From GCA-003244245 sp035606945 (GTDB lineage: Bacteria > Actinomycetota > Actinomycetes > Mycobacteriales > Pseudonocardiaceae): a stretch of 64,000 nucleotides of DNA. Location of the stretch: contig DATNDR010000079.1 of NCBI GenBank assembly GCA_035606945.1, positions 124,001 through 188,000 on the forward strand, read 5' to 3'. How positions within the stretch are numbered: the stretch's first letter is position 1; every line of letters begins with the position of its first letter. Under the pieces are notes generated by a model, which saw only the letters and a program-made list of their open reading frames with translations, made no database searches and was not told where the DNA came from. The position numbers were made by a program, and so were the translations under genes. Shown in pieces: positions 32,705 to 39,699 of this stretch.

Positions 32705-33232
32705 TCACCAGCCCCAGCTGCCGGGGCCGCCTTTGAACGGGCCGACGACGTCGGCGGTGATCCAGCCGCCGTAGAACTCACCCGGTTGCGGGGTCACCGG
32801 CTCGCCGTCCAGGGTCACCTCGTCGAACGGGGTGGCGTAGACGGCGACCCGATCGGTCAATTGTGGGTAGCGCAGATCGGGCTGCGGGTACCACCATCCG
32901 ACCTCGCGCAGCGGCGCGACGCCGGGCACTTCGACATCGACGTAGCAGGCCTCGCCCTTCCACTCGCACATGGTCAGCCGCGGCGACGGCATCAGCGGAA
33001 CCCGGAACTCCGAGCGCGGCAGGTAGTACGTCGGCGGGTGCGAGGTCTCCAGCACCCGCACCACGTCATCGGTGTCGAGCACCAGGATGCCGCCGTGCAC
33101 GATCCGCACCCGGCGCGACACCCGCTCAGCCCGAGGGGGCCGTGGGTAGTCCCACACCGACTCCTGACCTGGGCCGACCGGGTGCACGTCAACCGGTCGA
33201 GACGGGGGCTGACCTGCGAGTTTCCATCTCAT
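32705..33232 (-). CDS. DUF427 family protein with replaced N-terminus
   Basis: 175-residue DUF427 protein. The signature PGQESVWDYPRPP occurs near the N-terminus, and LVLDTDDVVRVLETSHPPTYY, CEWKGEACY and VGWWYPQP blocks follow. Function unknown. The first about 17 codons (MRWKLAGQPPSRPVDVH) are supplied by the adjacent mobile element, and the original 5' end appears at 35726-35813. The reading frame is intact, so it is probably still expressed, perhaps from an element-borne promoter. Confidence 0.88.
   Translation of the reverse strand: MRWKLAGQPPSRPVDVHPVGPGQESVWDYPRPPRAERVSRRVRIVHGGILVLDTDDVVRVLETSHPPTYYLPRSEFRVPLMPSPRLTMCEWKGEACYVDVEVPGVAPLREVGWWYPQPDLRYPQLTDRVAVYATPFDEVTLDGEPVTPQPGEFYGGWITADVVGPFKGGPGSWGW
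33145..33181. repeat. attL-like copy of the 37-bp duplication
   Basis: Lies in the 5' coding region of the intact DUF427 gene (encoding PVGPGQESVWDY on the minus strand). One base differs from the right-hand copy. The match to a coding sequence and the rebuilt 5' end are typical for integrases that recombine inside genes. Confidence 0.75.
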
Positions 33233-33410
33233 CGTTTGTCGACCTTTCCCACCTTTGGGAGCGTCCTGTGCCCCAAGTGTGCCCCAAGCGAGATCATTTA
33301 CCTCGCGCTCCACCACATGCCCGGGCACCGACGATGCCGCCAAATAGGCGGCCGCGAACCCGCGATCTCAGCGCGGGCCGGGGCCTTTGATCGGAACGGA
33401 GCTCCGACCC

Positions 33411-33692
33411 ATGACCATCATTCATCACCCCTGGCGCGATACCGACGCTTGCTACATCGGCCCGGACGGCGCGACGGTGCACGTCGGGCACGCCACCGCG
33501 CTCGACGCCTGGCCGGTGTTGGTCGGCGTGGCGCTGGGCGACTCCGACGACGGCCTCGAGGTAAGGCTGTCGATCGACTGGGGCATCACGATCAAGACAG
33601 CGCGGCTGTGCCCGGAGGATGCGGTCACCCTGGCCGCGGTGCTCACCCGGCACACCGACGCCGCAGAATGCTGCTGCGCGGCCGCTGTGTGA
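33411..33692 (+). CDS. Small element-borne protein, unknown function
   Basis: 93 aa (MTIIHHPWRDTDACYIGPDG...). It has an acidic body and a cysteine cluster near the end (ECCCAAAV). GGAGCTCC lies 7-14 nt upstream of ATG 33411. No domain recognised. It is the first gene of the remnant element, and a GC-rich hairpin at 33752-33774 follows it. Confidence 0.6.
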   Translation: MTIIHHPWRDTDACYIGPDGATVHVGHATALDAWPVLVGVALGDSDDGLEVRLSIDWGITIKTARLCPEDAVTLAAVLTRHTDAAECCCAAAV

Positions 33693-33751
33693 CCGTTTTG
33701 CCGTTGGGGGCCGCGTAGCCTGGGTGGCGTACCTCCCTCGCTGGTACACGC

Positions 33752-33774
33752 GCCCCCGGGTAGCTCCCGGGGGC
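33752..33774 (+). terminator. GC-rich hairpin upstream of the element regulator
   Basis: GCCCCCGGG pairs with CCCGGGGGC around a TAGCT loop (9-bp perfect stem). No U-run follows, so termination is possible but not certain. It sits between the small gene and the XRE regulator. Confidence 0.45.
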
Positions 33775-33800
33775 ATCAGCGGGGGACCGGCGAGGGATTG

Positions 33801-35027
33801 GTGCTGAGGATGGATGCTGGGCAACCGCGGACCATCGGCCAGCGGCTACGCGAGATCCGACACTGGCGCGGCAAGTCGCTTCGAGTGGTCGCCGAGCTGG
33901 CCGGGATCTCCGAGTCCTACCTGTCCCGCTTGGAGCGAGGCGACCGCCAAGTGGACAGCAGGTCGCTGCTCGAAGCGCTCGCCGGGGCGCTCGAGGTCTC
34001 ACCCGGGGAACTGGCCGGCGCTCACGAGCTGACCTCGGCCCAGGGGATGGGCGAGGCGCACGCCGCGGTGGTGGCGCTGAGAGTCGCGCTGGCCGACAAT
34101 GTGCTCGACGATCCGGCCGACGACGCTGGACGCCCGTGGCCCGACCTGGCTGCGACGTTGCATCACGTGAACGCCGACCTGCGCCCGGTGGCCGATTATG
34201 CCGGGATGGGTTTTGTGCTGCCGGGTCTGATCACGGACCTCCACGCGGTCGCCGCAAGTGATCGGGTCTATCGCCGTGACGCGCTTCTCGGGCTGCTCGA
34301 CGTCTACACCGCGGCGACCTTCACAGCCAAGCACCTCGGCGAGCCGGATCTCGCGGCCGTCGCCGCGATGCACGCCCGCGCGGTAGCCGCCGAGCTCGAC
34401 TCGCCGGCGCATACCGCACTGGCCGAGCTGCTGCGAGCGCAGGCCGTCTCAAGCCCGGCGCGAGCACGCAGCATGGCTCTCGCGGCCAGGGCGGCCGACC
34501 GGGTGGCGCCGTGCGTCGGCGCAGATCCGGGCGCCGCCGAGATGTACGGGATGCTGCACCTGACGTGCGCGCTCAACGCTGCGGCACTGCGCCGCCCAGA
34601 CGAGTCAGCCGAGCACCAGGCCGAAGCCGCCGACGTGGCCGCCCGGGTCGGCGACGGAACCAACTTCGGTCACCAGTCCTTCGGTGTTCCCAACGTCGGG
34701 TTCTGGCGGGTCACTCTCGCCGTGGAGCGCGGCGAAGGTGCGAAGGTGCGCGAGTTGGCCCGCGATATCGATCCGACCGCCGTGCGCTCGGCGACGCGAC
34801 GCGCCGGCTTCTACTCCGACCTCGGCCGGGGACTGGCCACTGAGCGGGCGCACCGGCAAGACGCCGTTGCCGCGCTGCGCACCGCGGAGCGGCTCGCGCC
34901 GCAACGGGTCCGCACTAATCCGTTCGTCCGGGAGATCGTCACCGACCTGATGCGCCGAGCGCGCCGGGACGCGATAGGCCGCGAGCTGCGCGGCATGGCC
35001 TACAGGATGGGTCTGGCCGCCAGTTGA
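33801..35027 (+). CDS. XRE-type regulator with TPR-like C-terminal domain
   Basis: 408 aa. The N-terminal XRE HTH (IGQRLREIRHWRGKSLRVVA then ELAGISESYLSRLERGDR) is followed by a long helical, alanine-rich region like the TPR domains of regulators carried by actinobacterial integrative elements. Starts at 33801 (GTG, with GAGGG 5 nt upstream) or 33810 (ATG) are possible. Likely controls element genes; the target is unknown. Confidence 0.8.
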   Translation: MLRMDAGQPRTIGQRLREIRHWRGKSLRVVAELAGISESYLSRLERGDRQVDSRSLLEALAGALEVSPGELAGAHELTSAQGMGEAHAAVVALRVALADNVLDDPADDAGRPWPDLAATLHHVNADLRPVADYAGMGFVLPGLITDLHAVAASDRVYRRDALLGLLDVYTAATFTAKHLGEPDLAAVAAMHARAVAAELDSPAHTALAELLRAQAVSSPARARSMALAARAADRVAPCVGADPGAAEMYGMLHLTCALNAAALRRPDESAEHQAEAADVAARVGDGTNFGHQSFGVPNVGFWRVTLAVERGEGAKVRELARDIDPTAVRSATRRAGFYSDLGRGLATERAHRQDAVAALRTAERLAPQRVRTNPFVREIVTDLMRRARRDAIGRELRGMAYRMGLAAS

Positions 35028-35087
35028 CCGGGTGATCTTGACTGCCAGTCAAGGTCACGGCAGTGATCGCGTTCACCGTCGTGAATC

Positions 35088-35321
35088 GTGACCCTCGACA
35101 CCACTGACGCACCACCAGCACCATCCGTCGCCGAACGCAAGCGAAGAGTCATCCACGGCACCTGTACTGAGCACCCCGGCGCCCGCGGGTTCGCGAACCT
35201 GCTGATGACGAAGCGAGACGGCGTGATCGTGCTTGACCCGCACGCGGTCGGGTGCCGGATCGAGCTGGACGAGGCCGAGGCGGCCGCGCTGCGCGACCAA
35301 CTCACCGAGTGGTTGAGGTGA
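35088..35321 (+). CDS. Small element-borne protein, unknown function
   Basis: 77 aa from GTG 35088. A moderately conserved-looking pattern (GTCTEHPGARGFANLLMTKR then DGVIVLDPHAVGCRIELD) ends in a helix rich in Glu and Ala. No known domain. Its stop overlaps the next start as GTGA, so the two are coupled. Confidence 0.6.
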   Translation: MTLDTTDAPPAPSVAERKRRVIHGTCTEHPGARGFANLLMTKRDGVIVLDPHAVGCRIELDEAEAAALRDQLTEWLR

Positions 35322-35539
35322 GCGCACCGCCGCGCCCGGCGTGGTTCGTCCGCTCCATGGCCGACGCCGACACCCACCGTGGCACCTACTCGCCGGCCAC
35401 CCGATCCGTGCATGCCGCGTGCGGCGCCGAGTTCCAGCCGCTGCCGATCGGCCTGCGCGGCGAGCGGCTGGCCCTGCCGGGGTTCCCGCCCGACCTGGGT
35501 CAGGTCTGCCCGGACTGCCGCGCCAGGGTGACTCGGTGA
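35318..35539 (+). CDS. Small protein with possible zinc-binding cysteines
   Basis: 73 aa from GTG 35318, overlapping the previous stop by 4 nt. Cysteines occur in HAACGAEF and in VCPDCRARV, so one Cys/His plus a CxxC could bind zinc. Similar short proteins occur in actinobacterial integrative elements beside XRE regulators. Function unknown. Confidence 0.6.
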   Translation: MSAPPRPAWFVRSMADADTHRGTYSPATRSVHAACGAEFQPLPIGLRGERLALPGFPPDLGQVCPDCRARVTR

Positions 35540-35703
35540 GCCTGACATCGGTAGCCAGATCGATCTGTTGCTGCTGCAGCGCGCGAAAGATGGAGATGGC
35601 CAACTCGGAGGACAGGATGCGCCGGGCCGTGGACGACGCCTATGGCAAGAATGCTGATTCTTGTGCCCCCTGTGTGCCCCTAGAGTCTGAGGCGACATCG
35701 TGA
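35536..35703 (+). pseudogene. Possible integrase C-terminal remnant
   Basis: A GTGA-overlapped frame of 55 codons. From ARKMEMANSEDRMRRAVDD on it resembles the ends of actinobacterial tyrosine integrases, including an SCAPCVPL tail of the kind I have seen there. The position fits, since integrase genes usually end next to the attachment site (the right copy starts at 35726). The catalytic part is absent, so if this is an integrase it is a fragment. Alternatively it is a meaningless short ORF. Confidence 0.4.
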
Positions 35704-35813
35704 CCAGGACAAACGATGCGCTGGCGGTAGTCCCACACCGACTCCTGACCCGGGCCGACCGGCTCGCGCCGACCGCCGAAACTGGCCGGGCCGGCGGCCC
35801 CCTTCTTCCTCAT
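35640..35813 (-). pseudogene. Displaced original 5' end of the DUF427 gene
   Basis: From ATG 35813 the frame reads MRKKGAAGPASFGGRREPVG then PGQESVWDYR, the normal DUF427 N-terminus up to the recombination core, and then runs into element sequence and a TAG at 35642. It starts 11 bp after the stop of the DinB-like gene, so DinB-like and DUF427 genes formed an operon before insertion. Confidence 0.75.
35726..35762. repeat. attR-like copy of the 37-bp duplication
   Basis: Right boundary of the remnant element, 36/37 identical to 33145-33181. It sits inside the displaced 5' end of the DUF427 gene. Confidence 0.75.
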
Positions 35814-35824
35814 TGGTTACCAAC

Positions 35825-36406
35825 CTAGTCTGCGCGGACCGGGCGGCCGAGAAAGGCGACGAGCCGGTCGATGGCGGGGGCGTCGTCGGCGACGGGCTGG
35901 GCGGGGCCGAACCGTCCGGTGCGGGACACGGTGGCCATCTGTGCCCGAGAGAAGACCAGTGCCTGCTCGGCCAAGTCCTCGGGCAACTCCGCGGGTTGGC
36001 CGGTGGCTCGGGCGAGATCCCAGCCGTGAGCGAGCAGGTCAGTGATGCGCACGTGCAGCCACGCGGCGCCAGAGATAGTCCCAAGCGGGCCGTGGTATGC
36101 CCGCTCCACGGCGCCGGGCTGGTCGAAGCCGGCCTGCACCGCGGCGCTGGTGGCGCGATACGCGGCGGCGGGGTTGTCGCCGAGGTGATCGGCGCCGAGC
36201 TCGGGCGGCACCTGATCACGCAGTCGAGCGGCGAAGGCCAGGTTGACACCGACCAGATGGTTGACCAGGTCGTGCACGGTCCAGTCGGTGCACGGGGTGG
36301 GCGCCGACCACTGGTCCTCTCGGATCCCGGCGATCAGATCACCGACGGCGCTCAGCGCTCGGGTGAGCTGCTCGACAGACGGTGGCGGCGGGGTCGGATG
36401 TGTCAT
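35825..36406 (-). CDS. DinB/TIGR03086-like maleylpyruvate-isomerase-fold protein
   Basis: About 193 aa. The mycothiol-dependent isomerase/DinB-like N-terminal pattern is clear: TPCTDWTVHDLVNHLVG and LHVRITDLLAHGWDLARATG, with histidines placed as in metal-binding members of TIGR03086. Enzymatic role unknown; the fold is often linked to mycothiol chemistry. ATG 36406 is used; ATG 36418 and TTG 36436 are also possible and none has a strong ribosome site. Confidence 0.8.
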   Translation of the reverse strand: MTHPTPPPPSVEQLTRALSAVGDLIAGIREDQWSAPTPCTDWTVHDLVNHLVGVNLAFAARLRDQVPPELGADHLGDNPAAAYRATSAAVQAGFDQPGAVERAYHGPLGTISGAAWLHVRITDLLAHGWDLARATGQPAELPEDLAEQALVFSRAQMATVSRTGRFGPAQPVADDAPAIDRLVAFLGRPVRAD

Positions 36407-36432
36407 CTCAGTGCCCATCAGCTCAGTGCTCG

Positions 36433-36807
36433 TCAAGGCCGGCGCACGGCCAGCAACCTCGTCACGGTGGCCCAGTTAGGCATCGTCGCTGAGCCCCCGG
36501 GGGCGAGTGGGCCGCCGGTCCGGGCCAGTTGGGCAGCCAGCTCGCTACGTCCGACGCCGTCCGGGGTATGCAGGAACACTGTGCGGCCGACGATTGTCGC
36601 CTCGTCGCGGCTGCCCTCATCCGGATAGGGATTATCGGCGCCCACCTGCGACAGCTCCTGCCGGGACAGCACGCGTTCGAGGGCAGCGGCGATCGTGGCG
36701 GTATCGGTCTCGACGCTGCTGAACACCACGTTGCCGCTTTGGATGTAGGTCGCCACATCGGTGTGTGCCAGCGACGTGACGACCGCGCGCAGGTCGGTCA
36801 TCGCAAC
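36433..36807 (-). pseudogene. Truncated DUF1697 gene
   Basis: The frame from ATG 36807 reads MTDLRAVVTSLAHTDVATYI then QSGNVVFSS, a typical DUF1697 segment. The usual N-terminal strand (a YVALLRGINVGG-type sequence) is missing and the middle is shortened between RVLSRQELSQ and NPYPDEG. The C-terminal NWATVTRLL block remains. At about 122 aa against a usual 170-185 it is probably non-functional. A short unrelated coding-like stretch (GGAFLVDYARHILGFRGEIT) in another frame lies immediately upstream at 36822-36900. Confidence 0.6.
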
Positions 36808-36914
36808 CGAGCATCCGTGGCGTGACTGCGAGGGCGGTGATCTCGCCGCGGAAACCGAGGATGTGGCGGGCGTAGTCGACGAGAAACGCCCCGCCGGCAG
36901 CTCACCGGCACCGA

Positions 36915-37487
36915 TTAGTTCAATACTGGATCGGCGGGGTAGGTGGCCAGCAGCGCTAAGGGCAGGCCCTGGCGGCGCAGGATCCGGCTCCACAGGTCGG
37001 TGCCGGTCGGTGCCAGCACGTCCTCGGGCAACGCCGGGACCACCACCCAGTCCCCACGGTTGACCTCAGCGGCCAGCTGGCCTGGGGACCAGCCCGCGTA
37101 TCCGGCGAACACCCGCAGTCCACGCAGTCGCGGTGCCAGCAGATCCGGATCGGCATCCAGGTCGACCAGGGCCAGCGAGCCGCGGACCTTGATCATGCCT
37201 TCGGTGCGGTCGGCGTCTACCCCAGCGGGCAATGCGGCCACGCATAGCGCGGCGCGTTGCTGCATCGGCCCCCCGACGTACAGCGCGCGCGGCACCGTGG
37301 CCAGCGGGCTCCACAACGGCAACACGTCGCGCACCGCCACGTCGCTGGGCCGGTTGAGCACCACACCGAGCGTACCCGCGGGCTGGTGCTCGATGATCAG
37401 TACTACGGTGCGGTGAAAGTTGGGATCCCGCAGCCCGGGGGCGGCGACCAGTGCCGAACCCGATTCCACTACGTCCACTGCGTTCAC
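36915..37487 (-). CDS. YqgE/AlgH family protein
   Basis: 190 aa with the family patterns LVAAPGLRDPNFHRTVVLI, GVVLNRPSDV, YVGGPMQ and VFAGYAGWSPGQL. Cytoplasmic, function undetermined. It corresponds to the Rv0038-type gene of mycobacteria, which is also beside the MFS gene and leuS. Confidence 0.92.
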   Translation of the reverse strand: MNAVDVVESGSALVAAPGLRDPNFHRTVVLIIEHQPAGTLGVVLNRPSDVAVRDVLPLWSPLATVPRALYVGGPMQQRAALCVAALPAGVDADRTEGMIKVRGSLALVDLDADPDLLAPRLRGLRVFAGYAGWSPGQLAAEVNRGDWVVVPALPEDVLAPTGTDLWSRILRRQGLPLALLATYPADPVLN

Positions 37488-37570
37488 CTCACCCGTTCGC
37501 TCGTCTGTTCATGGTCTCGCATGTCACATGGGTCACACCAGAGCGAACGAGACCGTTAGCCTGCATCCTC

Positions 37571-38896
37571 GTGACCCCGCCGCACATCGAGTCGCGAATC
37601 GAAGTTCCCGCCAGGGCTGCCGACCGGCTCGGTTTCCGGCGACTCATGGGCAATCCCGGATTCGGGCGCTTGCTGACCTCCCGGTTCGCCGCGCAGTGGG
37701 GCGACGGCGCCTTCCAGGCCGGTCTGGGCGGGGCCGTGCTGTTCAATCCGGAACGGGCGGCCACCCCGATGGCGATCGCGGCCGGACTTGCCGTGTTACT
37801 GCTGCCGTACTCGCTGGTGGGTCCGTTCACCGGGGCGCTGCTGGACCGCTGGGACCGGCGCCGGATCCTGGTCGTGGCAAACCTGCTGCGTGGTGTGCCG
37901 ATCGTGCTGGTGGCGCTCGCGGTCGGAGTGGGGATGGCCGGCCCGGCGCTATACCTGGGAGCGCTGGTGGTAACCGGGCTGAGCCGGTTCGTGCTGGCCG
38001 GGCTGTCCGCGGCGCTGCCGCACGTCGCGGCCCCGCAGCAGCTGGTGCATGCCAACGCGCTGGCCGCCACCGTCGGCTCGGCGGTCACCGTGGCGGGCGG
38101 GGTCAGCGCCATCGGCCTGCGCGCGCTGATCGGTTCTGGCAACACCGGGTCAGCCTGGGTGACGGCCAGCGCCGTGCTGGGCTCGGTGGTCGCAGCGGTA
38201 GCCGCAACCGGCTTTCGTCGCGGCCAGCTGGGTCCTGATCACACCAACGTGCCTGTCCCCGCCGTGGTGTCCCACGGGTTGCGCGACGGTGTGGCCGCGG
38301 CGGCTCGGGTACCCACTGTCGCCGCCGGCCTGACAGCGTTGCTCGCACACCGGCTGTCGTTCGGCGTGGCGAGCCTGGTGGCGTTGCTGCTCTATCGCAA
38401 CTCCTTCGCCTCTCATGGGCTACTGCGCGCCGGGCTGTCCGGAGTTTGCGAACTGCTCATCGCCGGGGCGGCCGGATTGCTGCTGGCGGCGGTGCTCACC
38501 CCCCCGCTGGTGGCCCGCTTCGGCCGGCAACACACCGTGCGGGGAGCGTTGGTGGTGGCCGGAATAGCGGTCCTGGTACTCGGCCTACCAATGATCATGT
38601 CGACGATCCTGGCGGCGGCGTTCGTGCTGTCGACTGCCGGCCAGGTGGTGAAATTGAGCCTGGACGCCACCGTGCAGGCCGATGTCTCAGACAACGCGCG
38701 GGGCCGGGTCTTCGCGCTCTATGACACCGTGTTCAACGTCGGCTACGTGCTGGCCGTTGCCGTGGCCGCCACGGTGGTACCCGCCGATGGCCGCGACGGC
38801 GACCTACTGCTGTTCCCCGCCGCCATCTACTTCGTCGCCGCGCTCCTGCACGCCCTCATCGCGGCCCCACCCCGACATGTCTCCATATCGGGGTAA
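37571..38896 (+). CDS. MFS transporter with repeat-encoded end
   Basis: 441-residue major facilitator protein with about twelve hydrophobic segments. The A-loop motif is GALLDRWDRRRIL between helices 2 and 3. GTG 37571 is chosen because upstream codons are not protein-like. The last eight residues (PRHVSISG) are encoded by the left unit of a 66-bp repeat, and the TAA stop lies in the first bases of the repeat spacer. The natural end was probably lost or shifted when the repeat appeared. Substrate unknown; homologous to the Rv0037c position. Confidence 0.88.
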   Translation: MTPPHIESRIEVPARAADRLGFRRLMGNPGFGRLLTSRFAAQWGDGAFQAGLGGAVLFNPERAATPMAIAAGLAVLLLPYSLVGPFTGALLDRWDRRRILVVANLLRGVPIVLVALAVGVGMAGPALYLGALVVTGLSRFVLAGLSAALPHVAAPQQLVHANALAATVGSAVTVAGGVSAIGLRALIGSGNTGSAWVTASAVLGSVVAAVAATGFRRGQLGPDHTNVPVPAVVSHGLRDGVAAAARVPTVAAGLTALLAHRLSFGVASLVALLLYRNSFASHGLLRAGLSGVCELLIAGAAGLLLAAVLTPPLVARFGRQHTVRGALVVAGIAVLVLGLPMIMSTILAAAFVLSTAGQVVKLSLDATVQADVSDNARGRVFALYDTVFNVGYVLAVAVAATVVPADGRDGDLLLFPAAIYFVAALLHALIAAPPRHVSISG

Positions 38897-39520
38897 AACC
38901 GGCCCTTCTGACCCCGATATGTCTCCATGTCGGGGTGGGTGGGCGGCGGCGAGGAGTGGGATTTGCAGAGCGGACCAGGGGCTGAGGGTCCACGGGGCGG
39001 TGTCGGCGACAGCGACGACAGCCGGCCAGGACGCCCAGTGGTATTCGAGTACTTCGGTGGGATCGGGGTCCGGTTCACCGTCGGCACTGCCTACCAGGAC
39101 GGGGCAGAACTCGTTTTCGACCACCCCGTCCGGCGCCACCACCCGGTAACGGAATTCGGGCAGGACCACCTCCGCGCGGGTCAGCCGCAGCCCCAGCTCA
39201 TCGGCCAGCCGCCGGGCCGCCGCGTCGGTGACGTGTTCATCAGGTAGCGGATGCCCGCAGCAGGTATTGGTCCACACCCCGGGCCAGGTCCGCTTGCTGA
39301 TGGCGCGGCGGGTCATCAATACCCGGCCGGAGCTGTCGAAGATGTAGCAGGAGAAACCCCGGTGCAGCGGCGTCTGCGCGTGGTGGACCTGCGACTTCGG
39401 CAGTTGCCCGATCGGGCGGTGACTCTCGTCGAGCAGGACGACCAGCGCCTCGTCGGCAGGCACGACGGCGCGAGTCATCGAACCGTCAGATCGCGGAGTA
39501 GCACCATCCTGATGGCTCAT
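38804..39520 (-). CDS. idi: Isopentenyl-diphosphate delta-isomerase type 1, tail from repeat
   Basis: Converts IPP to DMAPP, supplying the isoprenoid pool used by the hopanoid operon. Type I (Nudix-fold) motifs are present: TPLHRGFSCYIFDSSGRVL, WTNTCCGHPLPDE with the catalytic Cys, and the RRLADELGL Nudix-like helix plus ENEFCPV. Start ATG 39520 (MSHQDG). The normal end should follow WSALQIPLLAAA. Here the frame runs through the 66-bp repeat (residues about 196-217 of 238) and overlaps the 3' end of the convergent MFS gene by 93 bp. Confidence 0.93.
   Translation of the reverse strand: MSHQDGATPRSDGSMTRAVVPADEALVVLLDESHRPIGQLPKSQVHHAQTPLHRGFSCYIFDSSGRVLMTRRAISKRTWPGVWTNTCCGHPLPDEHVTDAAARRLADELGLRLTRAEVVLPEFRYRVVAPDGVVENEFCPVLVGSADGEPDPDPTEVLEYHWASWPAVVAVADTAPWTLSPWSALQIPLLAAAHPPRHGDISGSEGPVLPRYGDMSGWGRDEGVQERGDEVDGGGEQQ
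38870..38935. repeat. 66-bp composite repeat, locus 5
   Basis: Units 38870-38893 (with the TC order altered: GACATG, TCTC, CATATC) and 38912-38935 around an 18-nt spacer. It sits between the convergent MFS and idi genes and is translated from both strands. Confidence 0.92.
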
Positions 39521-39699
39521 GGAGACGGTGTCCTTCCGGTACCGGCCAGCGCTGAGCACTGGTGCTTTCCGAACCAGTGTGGCAGGCAGCCTTGCACGCG
39601 CTGCAACAACTGAGCTGATCACCGAGATCGATCACGGGCATTCCCGCTGCATCCCGGCTAGACAGGTCTGGCCGTACGAGCAGGGCGACCCTGCCACCG

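Larger units (their letters stand above)
33145..35762. mobile_element. Remnant integrative element inserted in the DUF427 gene
   Basis: About 2.6 kb bounded by a 37-bp direct repeat (33145-33181 and 35726-35762, 36/37 identical) that begins GGTAGTCCCACACCGACTCC. Just inside each copy is CATCGTTTGTC in opposite orientations (33230-33240 and 35708-35718), and further inside a pair of TGTGCCCC motifs (33268-33288 and 35662-35681). The cargo is a helix-turn-helix regulator and small proteins. No integrase, excisionase or replication gene remains, except a possible integrase C-terminal fragment. Confidence 0.75.
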
